Source: Torreya grandis (Eukaryota > Streptophyta > Pinopsida > Cupressales > Taxaceae). From it: DNA of 64,000 bases. This document shows positions 47,643-57,309 of this stretch, piece by piece; position 1 is the first letter of the stretch; every line of letters starts with the position of its first letter. The position numbers and the translations under genes were made by a program. The DNA is taken from assembly GCA_037957365.1 (NCBI GenBank), contig JARHVA010000021.1:439001-503000 (forward strand), read 5' to 3'. A model generated the notes under the pieces. That model saw only the letters and a list, made by a program, of their open reading frames with translations. It did no database searches and was not told where the DNA came from.

Positions 47643-50537
47643 TTGATGCACAGTCAAACCAAGGCTCTTCTTGACCACGCTCCCTCGTCCCTAACTAGTC
47701 CTATAATGGAGTTCCACTCAGAGACTGAAAGAACTCCTATAGGACCAACCCCGGCTCAAACCCCCATTTTACCTGAAGGGGACCAAGATTTCAAAAGATT
47801 CTTGGACCTCAATGCTGTAGCCCTCCAAAACTATCTCGTGAGAAACCCAATGCGAGACCTTTTAGGTGAAGTGGTGGTGACATTGACACCATTCACTACC
47901 CAACCTTTTATGACCCAGCCTTTTGCCTCAACCATTAACCTAACCATGGCCAATATGCAAAGTTTAGCCTCCACATCTATTTTTAGACCAACCTCCATCG
48001 GGGTTCCATTACCCCCTCAACCACATGCAATTCAACCAAGTTCTACATCATACCAGAACTTGATTGTCTCGACCCCTCACACTCTTGCGCCCATAAATGT
48101 AGGAGTGCCAACCTATCCTTCTACCAGTGCCACCATTCAACCACCTTTGGTAGTATCCAGTCAACTTATACCTTCTACTTCCATAACCCAACCACACTTG
48201 GCCTCTACATCTATCCCTGCAACTAGTCATCCATACGTTGCGCTCCTACAACCGCAACTGACTACGTCATATGCCTCCTCTAGCCTCTTTCAAGCACCCT
48301 ACAACCTAGGGGGCACCTCATCCACCAATCCATCAGTAGACGTCATCAAAATGCTGATGGATAAAATGTCCAGTCTTGAAACCTCTATCTCTGGTTCACG
48401 CAATGCTCTGTCATACGACCAAATTTGCAACGAGCCCATCCATCCTTTCGTCCCTATCTGACCATACCCCAACCAATGGGAGCTTCCTAAATTCACTCGC
48501 TTCTAGAGTAAAGAAGACCCACAACAACATCTATGGGCATTCAGACATGCATGTTATCTCATAGCGCATGAGGATGCGTTACTTCTACGCACGTTTCCCA
48601 TGTCACTTTTTGGCCCCGCCCTTGACTGGTATAGCTCTCTTACCAGACATTCTATCTTTTCATTCACTCAACTCGCCCAATTATTTCTTGACCATTTTTC
48701 TATCAACATCACCAAACAAGTCTCGATCACAGACCTTTACTCCATCAAGCAATTTGACGACGAATCAATAGTTGATTTTGTCCCCTGTTAGAGAGGCTTG
48801 ATTAACTAGCTTTCCTTCTCCTTGCCTCAATCTGAGCTCATCGAGCTCTTTTCTCGAGCATGTGCTAGGCACATCTCTTCTAGCTTACAGATTCAAACAT
48901 TCTGCACTTTGGATGAAGCTTTCACCATGGCCTGAAAGCTCAAACTCTGTGCCATTGAAGAGGATAAGGTCAAATTGCATAATACTAACGCAAAAACCAA
49001 TGACCATTCTTCTTCCAGACCTTCTTCTACCAACTCTAAGTCCAAAGGAGTGGCCAACACTGTGGTCATTAGATCACCATCCTCAACAACAACTAATCAA
49101 TCTCAACCTTCTACATCTCCAAGCATCACCAAACAATTCCAACAATGGTACATCCAGCGTTCATACACTCCGCTTGGAGAATCATACGCTTCCGTTTTGG
49201 AAAAACATGTCAAGCAGGGGGTCCTCAATCTCCCTCCAATCTGACCACCTCAATTTGACCCTTCAGAAGCCATCCCTACATGGTATAGGTAGGCCAACTT
49301 CTATCACTTTCACCGCATCCACGGCCATGACATCGACAATTGCCAAAATTTCAAGAACATCATCCAAGACATGATCGACAAGGGGGATCTTATTTTAGAT
49401 AACCCGAATGCCCCACCCAACCAACACATCGACATTTTCAAACAACCATTCTTGAACCATCCTCCTACTCAAAATAATGTCCAAACTAGGATCAATGACT
49501 CTCAAGACCATGATATTCACACAATCAACACTATCTTGCCTCTTGTCCCTGACCAACCTCCTCAATCACAGGATGAAGAACTTTCTTCTCCTATTAGTCC
49601 TCCATCTACCTCTCTTATACTGGAGGACACCTTGACCATGCCAATACCATTAGCCCTACCTTCATTCGAAGACCCTACCTTGCCTACTCCTCAAGCACAA
49701 ATAGAAGGCACCATCATCCCTGCCTTCTACCCTCTTGAGGAGCCGCACTCTCCTATTTCTTCTCCACCAGGAGAAGAACCAGTCTCTCTGCCCATTTTGA
49801 TCGAGGAAGACCCAGTCACGATTTCCTCTTGCCTTTTGCCTAAGATTGCTACATCTCACTCACCTCCGTCTATATCTGAATTCAAACCCGCATCTAACCT
49901 TGCCTCGCACAAAGGTGGCCCTCAACCCAAACCAAAGAAGGCCACTAAACCACACTGGAGGACTCCTCCCCCACCTTCATCATTACCTTCAATCTTGGAC
50001 CTGCATCCATCCACCCTAATAGGAATGCTTCCTACTCCCATACTTCACAGAGGCAAGTCACCTCCATTACTCTCTCAACCCATTAGACATATATCTCCTC
50101 CAAACCATCGACATATGCCTCTTACACCTCTCAAACCAAAGTCATCAACCCCCACTATAACAAAACATTTAGACCCATTAGTAGGTTCTTATGCCTTGTT
50201 GTTATGTCAATTGTTGTAGTCCTCTCGCATCAATCTCCTGCCTCTTAAACCATATCAATTTCTCAGATCAAAACCACCCTAGTTCGATGACACTCACATT
50301 TGTGCGTATCATCGCATGCCTATGCACAACACTGAGCATTGTTGTGCCCTCAATGTTGCCATTCGCCAATGTCTGGGGAATGACACCCTTCTTCTTGACC
50401 ACATCATCAATAAACCTTCAACACCACCCCACTCATCAACTCTCAGATCAAGGCCATCTTGGTTTGACAACTCTAAATTTTGCCACTATCATCACACTCT
50501 GGGACCAAACCTCGACCAAGTCTCGACCAACCATTAA
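47643..50537 (+). pseudogene. gag: Gag-like ORF of element D, broken only by stop codons
   Basis: From Met 47643 one frame runs to about 50537 without any frameshift. In-frame stops lie at 48459 (TGA), 48504 (TAG), 48789, 48807 (TAG), 48933, 49242 (TGA), 49290, 50217 and 50280 (TAG). Order: a Ser/Thr/Pro/Gln-rich N-terminus (residues 1-270); a retrotransposon gag domain with HLWAFRHACYLI, FPMSLFGPALDWYSSLTRHS and FTQLAQLFLDHF at about 48520-48710; a Ser-rich linker; a knuckle-like FYHFHRIHGHDIDNCQNFKN at about 49296-49355; an acidic Pro-rich stretch; a second knuckle-like CAYHRMPMHNTEHCCALN at about 50304-50357. Nearly all stops are one C-to-T step from Arg (CGA) or Gln (CAG) codons. Capsid function is family knowledge; the role of the tail is unknown. 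Confidence 0.88.
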
Positions 50538-50700
50538 TCAACCTTCCTATCATAAGCTCGACCAGACCTCGACCACACATAGTCCAATCATCAATCAACC
50601 TTCCTATCATGACCTTGACCAACAGCAACCAAACCTCGACCAAACTTCAATCATCAAACATCAACCAACCAAGCACCTATCACTTTTTCATCCAACATCA
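50280..50700 (+). repeat. Duplicated knuckle-like cassette at the tail of D's gag
   Basis: Two cassettes begin with related DNA (CTCAGATCAA...C(C/A)TTGGTTTGACAA versus CTCAGATCAA...TAGTTCGATGAC), at about 50260 and 50440. Each leads into a C.YH or FCHYHH motif. Behind them the phrase CTCGACCA(A/G)(A/G)CCTCGACCA and ATCAATCAACCTTCCTATCAT repeats at about 50510-50660. Confidence 0.65.
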
Positions 50701-52790
50701 ATCAACACCTGACCAAGCTGGAAAGATTCAAATGGGGCAAGTTTACTCCTAATTGACTTGGACCTTATCATAACGCACAAGCATGGCCCAGGGACTTATC
50801 AAAACCTGAGCCCTTTTTTATACCTTGCATCTGTGACCATTCTTCTGTTAGTCGAGTACTCGTCCACTTGACATTTTACTTGAGCTCGTCCCTTGAGCAA
50901 CCCCGTCCTCTTAATCCCTGTTCCTTTCAACCCTATTCCCCTAAACAAGTCCCATGTCAACCCCTTTTGTCAAGCATTAATGCTCTGTCCTAATAAAAGG
51001 GAACCCTTAAACCTCTACAGGCTCGTCCATGGCTAAACTTCAGTCAACAATTATATCAAAAATAACATATCAGGTCATCAAACTCTCTAAATGTAGACTG
51101 TTTCCTCGAAGGACAGCTACATAATTGCTGTATTTACTAGACTGCTCCCTTGAAGGACAGCTAGGCCAACATATCCAACATATAAAGCAAAATATAGACC
51201 ACTCCCTCGAAGGATGGCTATGACTAAATATTGCTACAGACAACACTCTTTCTAAAGCTTTTCACATTGATCAGCTTCGCAAATGACCACCCAAGCAGAC
51301 AACATCCCTATGCAGACTTCCTGCTTCGATCAGTTTGTGCCAAAAAAAAAAAAAAACTGACAAACTATCAAGTCATGGACATGTCTATAGTCGTTCTCGG
51401 GTCACCTGTAAAAGGGGCAAGGTTATTCCTGCCAAAAATGGGTTACTCCCTCCTCTCCTATCACATCACCCACTCAAGGGATTTCGAGCTCACTTAATGT
51501 CAAGTGATTCGATTACTTCTCTAGCACAACACTGGTCCACGACGCGATGCATACACGGGGCTTTTGTTCTAACAACCCCTATCCGTGCCGTCCTTTTGTC
51601 TTTGTCAATGAAAGAACAATTTGCCTTTCACTTCTCTTTTACACTTTGGTCACATTCAACCAAATATTTTTAGACCAGCAACTTGGCATCACGACATCAT
51701 CATCATCATAGTCCATTTCACATAGTTTCTATGGACAACAATACACATGGAAACTATCGACCCGACACAATTTATGTTACGCATAAACCAATACTTGCTG
51801 AAGCATAAATAGACCTCAATTCATTTTTAGCATACATCCATTACGAATATGAAAAATTGTTAGGGATGAAAGACCCTCAACCAATGTTACAGAATACACC
51901 ATTTGGAAAAGGTTGTAACATCTTTTTCTCCTCATCATTTCGACCTTGACCGTGACCAAGACCAGCCTATCGACCTTTTTGACCCATTGTCTGAACTACA
52001 TTGATCTGAGGCCCTTTCCATAGGGGCTATGTAGACAGCACTCAGTCTTCTGAGGTTAGCTCGACCATTCCTCTGTCCACCCATCTGCTCGTTCGTCTCT
52101 CTCAAGACGATGACCTTTCATCTTCCATCATGACCAATCAGCCAGCCTTGCCAATGTCGAAGTCATTTTTGACTCCTCATGGGGCACATTTTAGATCACT
52201 TATATCTCAACCCGACCAGCGACCATGGAGATCACGCCTATCTCCGCAGACCCTGACCACTTCCAAGACAACTCTGTCTTGATTTTGTTTGCACACATGC
52301 TACCTCACGAATAGATAGCAAAATTGTTCGCCTACCATATTTTTGGACCTTCAAAAGTATAGGATCGCAAGCCGGTTGATCTGCACTACTTGTGACATTT
52401 TTGTGTTTTCAAGAGCACTTCCTGAGTCTGAGATATCTGGAGCACGACGACCATTTGGAGCTACAGCTTAGATTGAATAATTCGATCAGCTACGACTAAT
52501 GCTGGGGCCCGATTATTTCAATTTTGGCACTCCTCGACCCTCGACTTGCGACAATTTGACCTATCCATCTCGTGAAGTGGTGTACGCATAATCACGACTT
52601 TTTGTAGCATTTTCACTCACTCTTCATCCTTCTCATCCACCTTTTGTCAAATCGACACCCGACATCAGGTTCCCTTCCCTCGACTCTCGCTTTGAGGGGG
52701 GGAACACCTCATCCATACCTCGGGGCAATCCACATCATCTCATACTTGGGGCAACCAACTCTTATTTTTGTCTTGCAGTTCGTCCAGAAC
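50700..52790 (+). other. Untranslated 3' part of element D
   Basis: About 2.1 kb without protease, RT or integrase text on either strand. The open frames at 51231-51497 and 51335-51673 have no family motif and overlap each other. There is a 14-base A run at 51343-51356. A purine run GAGGGGGGGAAC at about 52693-52704 may be a second, internal polypurine tract. Confidence 0.55.
51093..51221 (+). repeat. Three-copy 27-bp repeat in D
   Basis: Copies of TAGACTG(C/T)TCCCT(C/T)GAAGGA(C/T)(A/G)GCTA start at about 51094, 51138 and 51195, spaced 44 and 57 bases. They lie downstream of gag. Confidence 0.85.
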
Positions 52791-52797
52791 AACCAAC

Positions 52798-52815
52798 AAG
52801 ATAAAAAAAGGCAAA
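52798..52815 (+). other. Polypurine tract of element D
   Basis: AAGATAAAAAAAGGCAAA abuts the 3' LTR. The GGCAAA end is shared with C and B. Confidence 0.8.
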
Positions 52816-54232
52816 TGTAGACACCGAAAACGTGTCTAACCCTTGTTCATTCCTCCCCCTTGGTCCATTCCTAACCCTTTCCTAACCCATACAATTACTA
52901 ATTTAAAATAATAAACTTATTTTGAATTAACCCCCCTCCTTTGACACATCATCCATGACATCTCGCCTAGGACACCTCGCCTTGGACCATTTCCCACCCT
53001 ATGACTCACCCAAGACCTATTTTTACTCCTTTCCAACCGCTTAACCAACTCTCGTGCGTATTTATCCTAACCTTCGACAATTTCCAACGAATTATGCACC
53101 TGGCGGATGGAGAACGGGCTTGATGGCCCTTTTACTCGTTCTGCACCCACCGACGTCGGTCAACTGTCGACCGACACCGGCGGGATCGCCGATGTCGATT
53201 TACTTAAACCGACTTCTAACCTCTTTTTGGGCTAATCAAAAATTTGAATCACAAATTCTGCATCTTGGGAGCTAATCACAAATCTAAAATTTGGAGTCTT
53301 GGACCATCTGCCACTCTGCCAATCAATCTGTCAATCTCTCAGCCAAGCCTCTCACTCTCTCCCTCAAGTGCAACAATAGGAATTTTGCCTTCAACAACTT
53401 CATCAGCAACATGGCTTTCACACCAGCAGCACCAACAACAGGTACACTAGTCTGCAACACTCTTTCAGTGAGTCATATGTAAGTATTCTGTTTGTACTTT
53501 CTTTGTATTTTTTAGTCATTTGCTTCTAAGTATTATGAACTAGATTCAACACTTCCTATTCCCAGAGCAGACCAGACCCAAATCCTTATTTCCCTGTCTC
53601 CATATTGGCCTCCTCTACCCTTCTGTCTATTTGACATTCTGTCCATTTGACTCCCTTGTATCTCTACACAGACCCACAGACCATTAACTAAAACCAGACT
53701 CTCAGACCCAGACCCCCAAACCATTCAACCAAACCAAAACTCGCCCAGACCTTGTCCACAGACTACTGCCCCGACCGACACCGGCCACTGCCCCAATCGA
53801 CGTCGGCAAACCTCAACAGCCGACGTCGGTAGGACCACCGACGTCGGTGACTGTGACCAGTCCGACAACATCTTTCAGGTAAGCCTTTGCTTCCATTTTA
53901 TTTTTCAGTCTTTTATCATTTCAGTATTTTAACATTCTGCTATTCATCAGACATCCTTTTTATCGACTAGTGGGTTGATATCCCTTAAGGAAGTCTTCAT
54001 ACTTCTGGGATCAAGCTTTCACTTGGCAATCCACCATCTCCTTATCTAATGCCTTCTTTTGTCCAAGTCTCTTTTCTTTACAGATGTCATTCCTCCACAG
54101 CCAAAGATGAGTTCTCACAACGTCTGGATTACGGTGCGCACGACTACACCCAAGTACATACAAGCCTTGACCATCTCTTAGTTTCTTCATTTTCTCTCTT
54201 TGAATGTAGAAAGCAAAAATAGCATAGAAACA
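52816..54232 (+). repeat. 3' LTR of element D
   Basis: 1417 bp, TGTAGACACC...GAAACA. Contains exact ACCGACGTCGGT palindromes at about 53149 and 53834 and near-matches at 53797 and 53820. Confidence 0.95.
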
Positions 54233-54237
54233 GTTAT
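54233..54237. repeat. Target-site duplication of D, right copy (GTTAT)
   Basis: Exact partner of 45135-45139. Confidence 0.95.
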
Positions 54238-54486
54238 ATAATCGATGTCAGTTACACTTAGTAACCAATGATGGTTATCTAACTGACGTTAGTTACACAA
54301 ATAGTGACCGATGACACCTATGCCAATTGATGATGGTTTTAATAACTGATGTTGATTACTATGTAAACCTATGGCAAACAAAAAATGGTAAAACAAAGTT
54401 AGAAAATCAATTTGAAAGAGTTTTAATGATCCAAATGAAGCTTTTAAATATGTAAAATGATATTCTTCATGTGTGGGATACGTCTA
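54238..54486 (-). other. Proximal leader of element C with degenerate GACGT-type motifs
   Basis: Phrases ATCGATGTCAGTTAC, CTGACGTTAGTTAC, GTGACCGATGACACC and CTGATGTTGATTAC recur within 120 bases. They look like decayed relatives of D's CGACGTCGG motif, in the same leader position relative to the primer site. Confidence 0.6.
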
Positions 54487-54504
54487 GTCCCACTGGGTGT
54501 GCCA
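54487..54504 (-). other. Primer-binding site of element C
   Basis: The minus strand TGGCACACCCAGTGGGAC lies three bases inside the 5' LTR end. It is nearly identical to D's primer site. Confidence 0.8.
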
Positions 54505-54507
54505 TTA

Positions 54508-55707
54508 TGTGATCTAGGAATTTGACTCAAGAGAGGATGGTTAGTATTGTGTTAGTTCCAAAGTGAAAATAAAATGAAATAAACACACTAATAGCATAAC
54601 ATCTCTAGGCTTAAACACTATGGAGATCTTAGTTAACAAAAACAAATGCTAAACACAACTAAAAATCAAGGAATCAAATACAAGAGTTCCTTCACCTTCC
54701 TTGGATGCTCTAAATGCCTTTGTAGTAGTGTCTTGCTCGGCTTATGCTCATGAAGTCCTTGGAAACAGAAGCTTAGCTACCTCCATATCTCCTTGGCACC
54801 TTTGGCTTGTGGCTTGGCTTGGCTTGGAATCAATTTTGCATCGTAATGCTAGTTTTATGAAGCTTTTAGAACTAATCTTGCATTATAACTTGCACAAATT
54901 AAGCTTAGAAATGATGTTGTGAAGCCTCTTATTTATAGATTTTTAGATTTGATCATAATCAACCTCAACTATCCATCTCAAGATTTAGATGTGTGGTTGA
55001 GGATTAATTCAATTTTTGGAATTAATTTTTTAATTATCCTCATCATGGCATTGGAATAAGGGGAAATTAAGTTGTATGGAGGGCATCATGGAAGACATTG
55101 ATGAGGCATGGGAGGCATGAATCCTGGTATTTGTGGCATTTATGGCCTAGGGATGTCTTTCCAAGAAATGAGGTCACTTGATGATGCATATATTCAATAT
55201 TAATTTCTAAAAACAAGTATTCAACAAGTTTCTATGGAATTATTAATTAGGCCTTGATTTGGATTAATTAGCTCTTAAGCACAATTAAGCACTTTATGCA
55301 CAAATTACTCAAATTGATCATAATGCCTTGTTATTGGTCCTAAATTTGACTAGATTGGAATTGGAAGGTGCTATCAGATGTGTTGGATGTGTATTCCCAT
55401 GTAGGATGTTTCCAATAATAAATAACAAAGTCATGAATCTTGTGCAAAAGATTTTATAGGAAAGAGCAATCTAGAGCACATGGGTGCAAAAGTGGAATTT
55501 TAACTTGAAATGAATTGATCAAAGTTAGCTAGCCCATAAATTACATTACCCCATTTAGGGATACCCTGGCCAAAATTGGCACTTGAATATGTCATTTTCA
55601 CATCATTTTTCATGTTTTAGTGTTTTTAGGCCAAATTATGCATTTTAGGTGGAAACTAGCTAAAACCCTGATTGGAAGTTATCGGTGGCCAGTTTTAGGT
55701 GTCTATA
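54508..55707 (-). repeat. 5' LTR of element C
   Basis: 1200 bp, partner of 37423-38628. The minus-strand 5' end TATAGACACC differs from D's TGTAGACACC by one G-to-A change. Confidence 0.93.
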
Positions 55708-55712
55708 ACACC
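55708..55712. repeat. Target-site duplication of C, right copy (ACACC)
   Basis: Exact partner of 37418-37422. Confidence 0.9.
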
Positions 55713-55741
55713 TAGAAACTCCATAATAATGAAACCAAAAA
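55713..55741 (-). other. Degenerate primer-site region of element E
   Basis: The minus strand reads TTTTTGGTTTCATTATTATG, then GAGTTTCTAGG, directly behind the LTR end CCTAATCA. It looks like a C/G-depleted version of the TTTTGGCGCCGTTGCCGGGG type primer site (aspartate tRNA) known from Athila/Tat elements. This is a tentative reading. Confidence 0.5.
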
Positions 55742-57304
55742 TGATTAGGTTCATTATGTCCTCTTCATTTAATCAACTAAATTAATTCAATGTCATATCA
55801 AACCAAGGTCAGTGTCTAATGATAGTCAACAGTAAGGTATGAAAAATGGTGACTAAAAATTATCTATTTGGGGGGAGTTGTGGATCATAAGTTCTAATCT
55901 ACTTGCTTAATTTTAAATCTAACCTATTGCTTGTGAAAACAAACACTCTTTCTGAATTTAAAATGATTTAAAGGGAAACACACTTGTTGAAATTAAAATT
56001 ACTTAGAAATAAACACATTTCTAGTCTATTTTCATAAATTAAATTGCATGAAAATAAACACATAGCTAATCTATTTACTTTGAAAGGGAAACATTAGAAA
56101 TGAAATTATCTAAAAGTATATTTTATTAGAATGCACACATTAACACATAGTCCTGTAGGTGAGATGCAAAACATAACAATTTATATAAAATAACAAATGG
56201 TAATCTTTAAAACACACAAAAATATGAAATAAACATATAAATCCAAACATAGATCCTACTTCCTCAATTGAATGGGCCTAAATCTCACTTAGAATAGTAT
56301 TTAAACACAACTATATTTGTATAAAATTCATAAAAATAATTTCTCGTTACTTCTAGAAATATTTATAATGCTAGAAATGAAAAGTCACACGTGATCTTAC
56401 TATTCTTATGTCTGTCTCAATTCCCTTTTTATTACTATAAAGGATGTTGTTTATATATCACAAAATTTTACATTAGTTGATCAAAATAGACAAAAACAAA
56501 TACCTTGTTTATAACAAAACAAAATCATGATAACTCATTTTCCACTTTCTAAGGAAACAAGTGAAAAAGCATTGGATTTTATTTCACACATGATTCTAAG
56601 TCCATTACTAGTTGAAAATTATTTTACAATTTATATCCATTTAATCTTCATCTGATAGTAGATCAAAACATAGTACTCATAGTGGCTCATGAGGAAACTT
56701 ATATAAATACCATGGATAAAAATAGAAATACTATTTTTGTAAAGTGTACTTATAACTTCTAGAATTGTTCTCAAAAATATATTAGATTGCTTCTTATCAA
56801 ACATGTGTGTCATTCTCCATCTTCAAGTGTCCTTAGCCAAGCTTTTGGAAGTCTTTAGAACCAATTCTAACCATATCAAAAGACAAATTGGTGAACTTTA
56901 GAGCCAGATTGGTGATCTCTAGAGTCATACCGGTGATCTCTGGAGCCATATTGGTGATCTTCAGAGCTAGATTGGTGATCTACCAAGCTAGTCTAAGGAT
57001 ATATAAAACTAGTCTAGGATTTATCTTAAGAGTATTTTGCTACCAAAAATATGTTCTTCAAATATAGCATGTATGTATGACCTATACATACAAAACTAGT
57101 GGCTTTCCCATGTAAATTTTAGAATAAATTGGTTTTAATAGGTAACAATAATTTATATAAAATAAATAAGGTAAAATACTCATTTTCTACTTTGGATTAG
57201 TAATGAGTTATAATGGGCACATCTAAATCTAATTAAAATGAAAAATTTTAGGGAAAGATTGAGGTAATCACTTAGATATAATGAGCCATTTTATGGGCTC
57301 ATCA
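55742..57304 (-). repeat. 5' LTR of element E
   Basis: 1563 bp, partner of 10697-12128. Left end TGATTAGG, right end CTCATCA. It is longer than the other LTR, largely because of the 21-bp repeat expansion near 56887. Confidence 0.92.
56887..56991. repeat. 21-bp tandem repeat in E's 5' LTR (five units)
   Basis: Units start at 56887, 56908, 56929, 56950 and 56971, exactly 21 bases apart, with the consensus ATTGGTGATCTCTAGAGCC plus two bases. The left LTR has one unit at about 11798 and E's pol region has three (24310-24372). Confidence 0.92.
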
Positions 57305-57309
57305 ACCAT
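57305..57309. repeat. Target-site duplication of E, right copy (ACCAT)
   Basis: Exact partner of 10692-10696. Confidence 0.92.

Larger units (their letters stand above)
45140..54232 (+). mobile_element. Element D: gag-only LTR retrotransposon (TR-GAG-like), plus strand
   Basis: LTRs of about 1.4 kb (45140-46535, 52816-54232) with an exact GTTAT duplication enclose 6.3 kb. A primer site TGGCACACCTGGTGGGACC follows the 5' LTR, and AAAAAAAGGCAAA precedes the 3' LTR. One long gag-like frame (from 47643) is present; no protease, RT or integrase is seen. D is visibly richer in G+C than its surroundings and its LTRs are still close, so it is the youngest insertion here. TR-GAG elements are known non-autonomous LTR elements with gag only, and D fits that class. 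Confidence 0.95.
37423..55707 (-). mobile_element. Element C: large LTR retrotransposon lacking pol, minus strand, host of D
   Basis: LTRs of about 1.2 kb (37423-38628 and 54508-55707) with an exact ACACC duplication enclose an interior of roughly 6.8 kb once D is removed. The minus-strand primer site is TGGCACACCCAGTGGGAC and the purine tract ends GGGGCAAAC. No RT, RNase H or integrase is seen. The interior codes for acidic, repeat-bearing protein remnants and holds several dispersed short motifs. This is a non-autonomous element whose partner is not in the window. It sits only about 30 bases from E's 5' LTR. Confidence 0.92.
10697..57304 (-). mobile_element. Element E: Ty3/gypsy retrotransposon, minus strand, carrying nested insertions
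   Basis: Two direct repeats (10697-12128 and 55742-57304) are bounded by a perfect ACCAT duplication. On the minus strand the order is 5' LTR (right), degenerate primer site, gag (about 37400-35700), protease, RT, RNase H and integrase (about 25000-21250), a post-pol region, polypurine tract and 3' LTR (left). The 46.6 kb span is inflated by A, B, and C with D. Without them and the duplicated target bases, E is roughly 12-13 kb. RT shows IYPISNSKWIS and a YM[ND]D-type block. The lineage looks non-chromoviral (no chromodomain seen, long post-pol region), but this is inference. All coding parts are heavily decayed. Confidence 0.93.

Noticed and set aside
48048..48496. Minus-strand frames inside D
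   Set aside because: They are antisense shadows of the in-frame gag-like ORF on the plus strand.
51231..51673. Possible second gene of D (88 and 112 codons)
   Set aside because: The frames overlap each other in different phases around a poly-A run and carry no retroelement or other family motif.
10697..57304. The two 1.4-1.6 kb copies could be a segmental duplication
   Set aside because: TG...CA ends, a purine tract beside one copy, a primer-site-like stretch beside the other and the ACCAT duplication inside an interrupted RT frame show they are LTRs.
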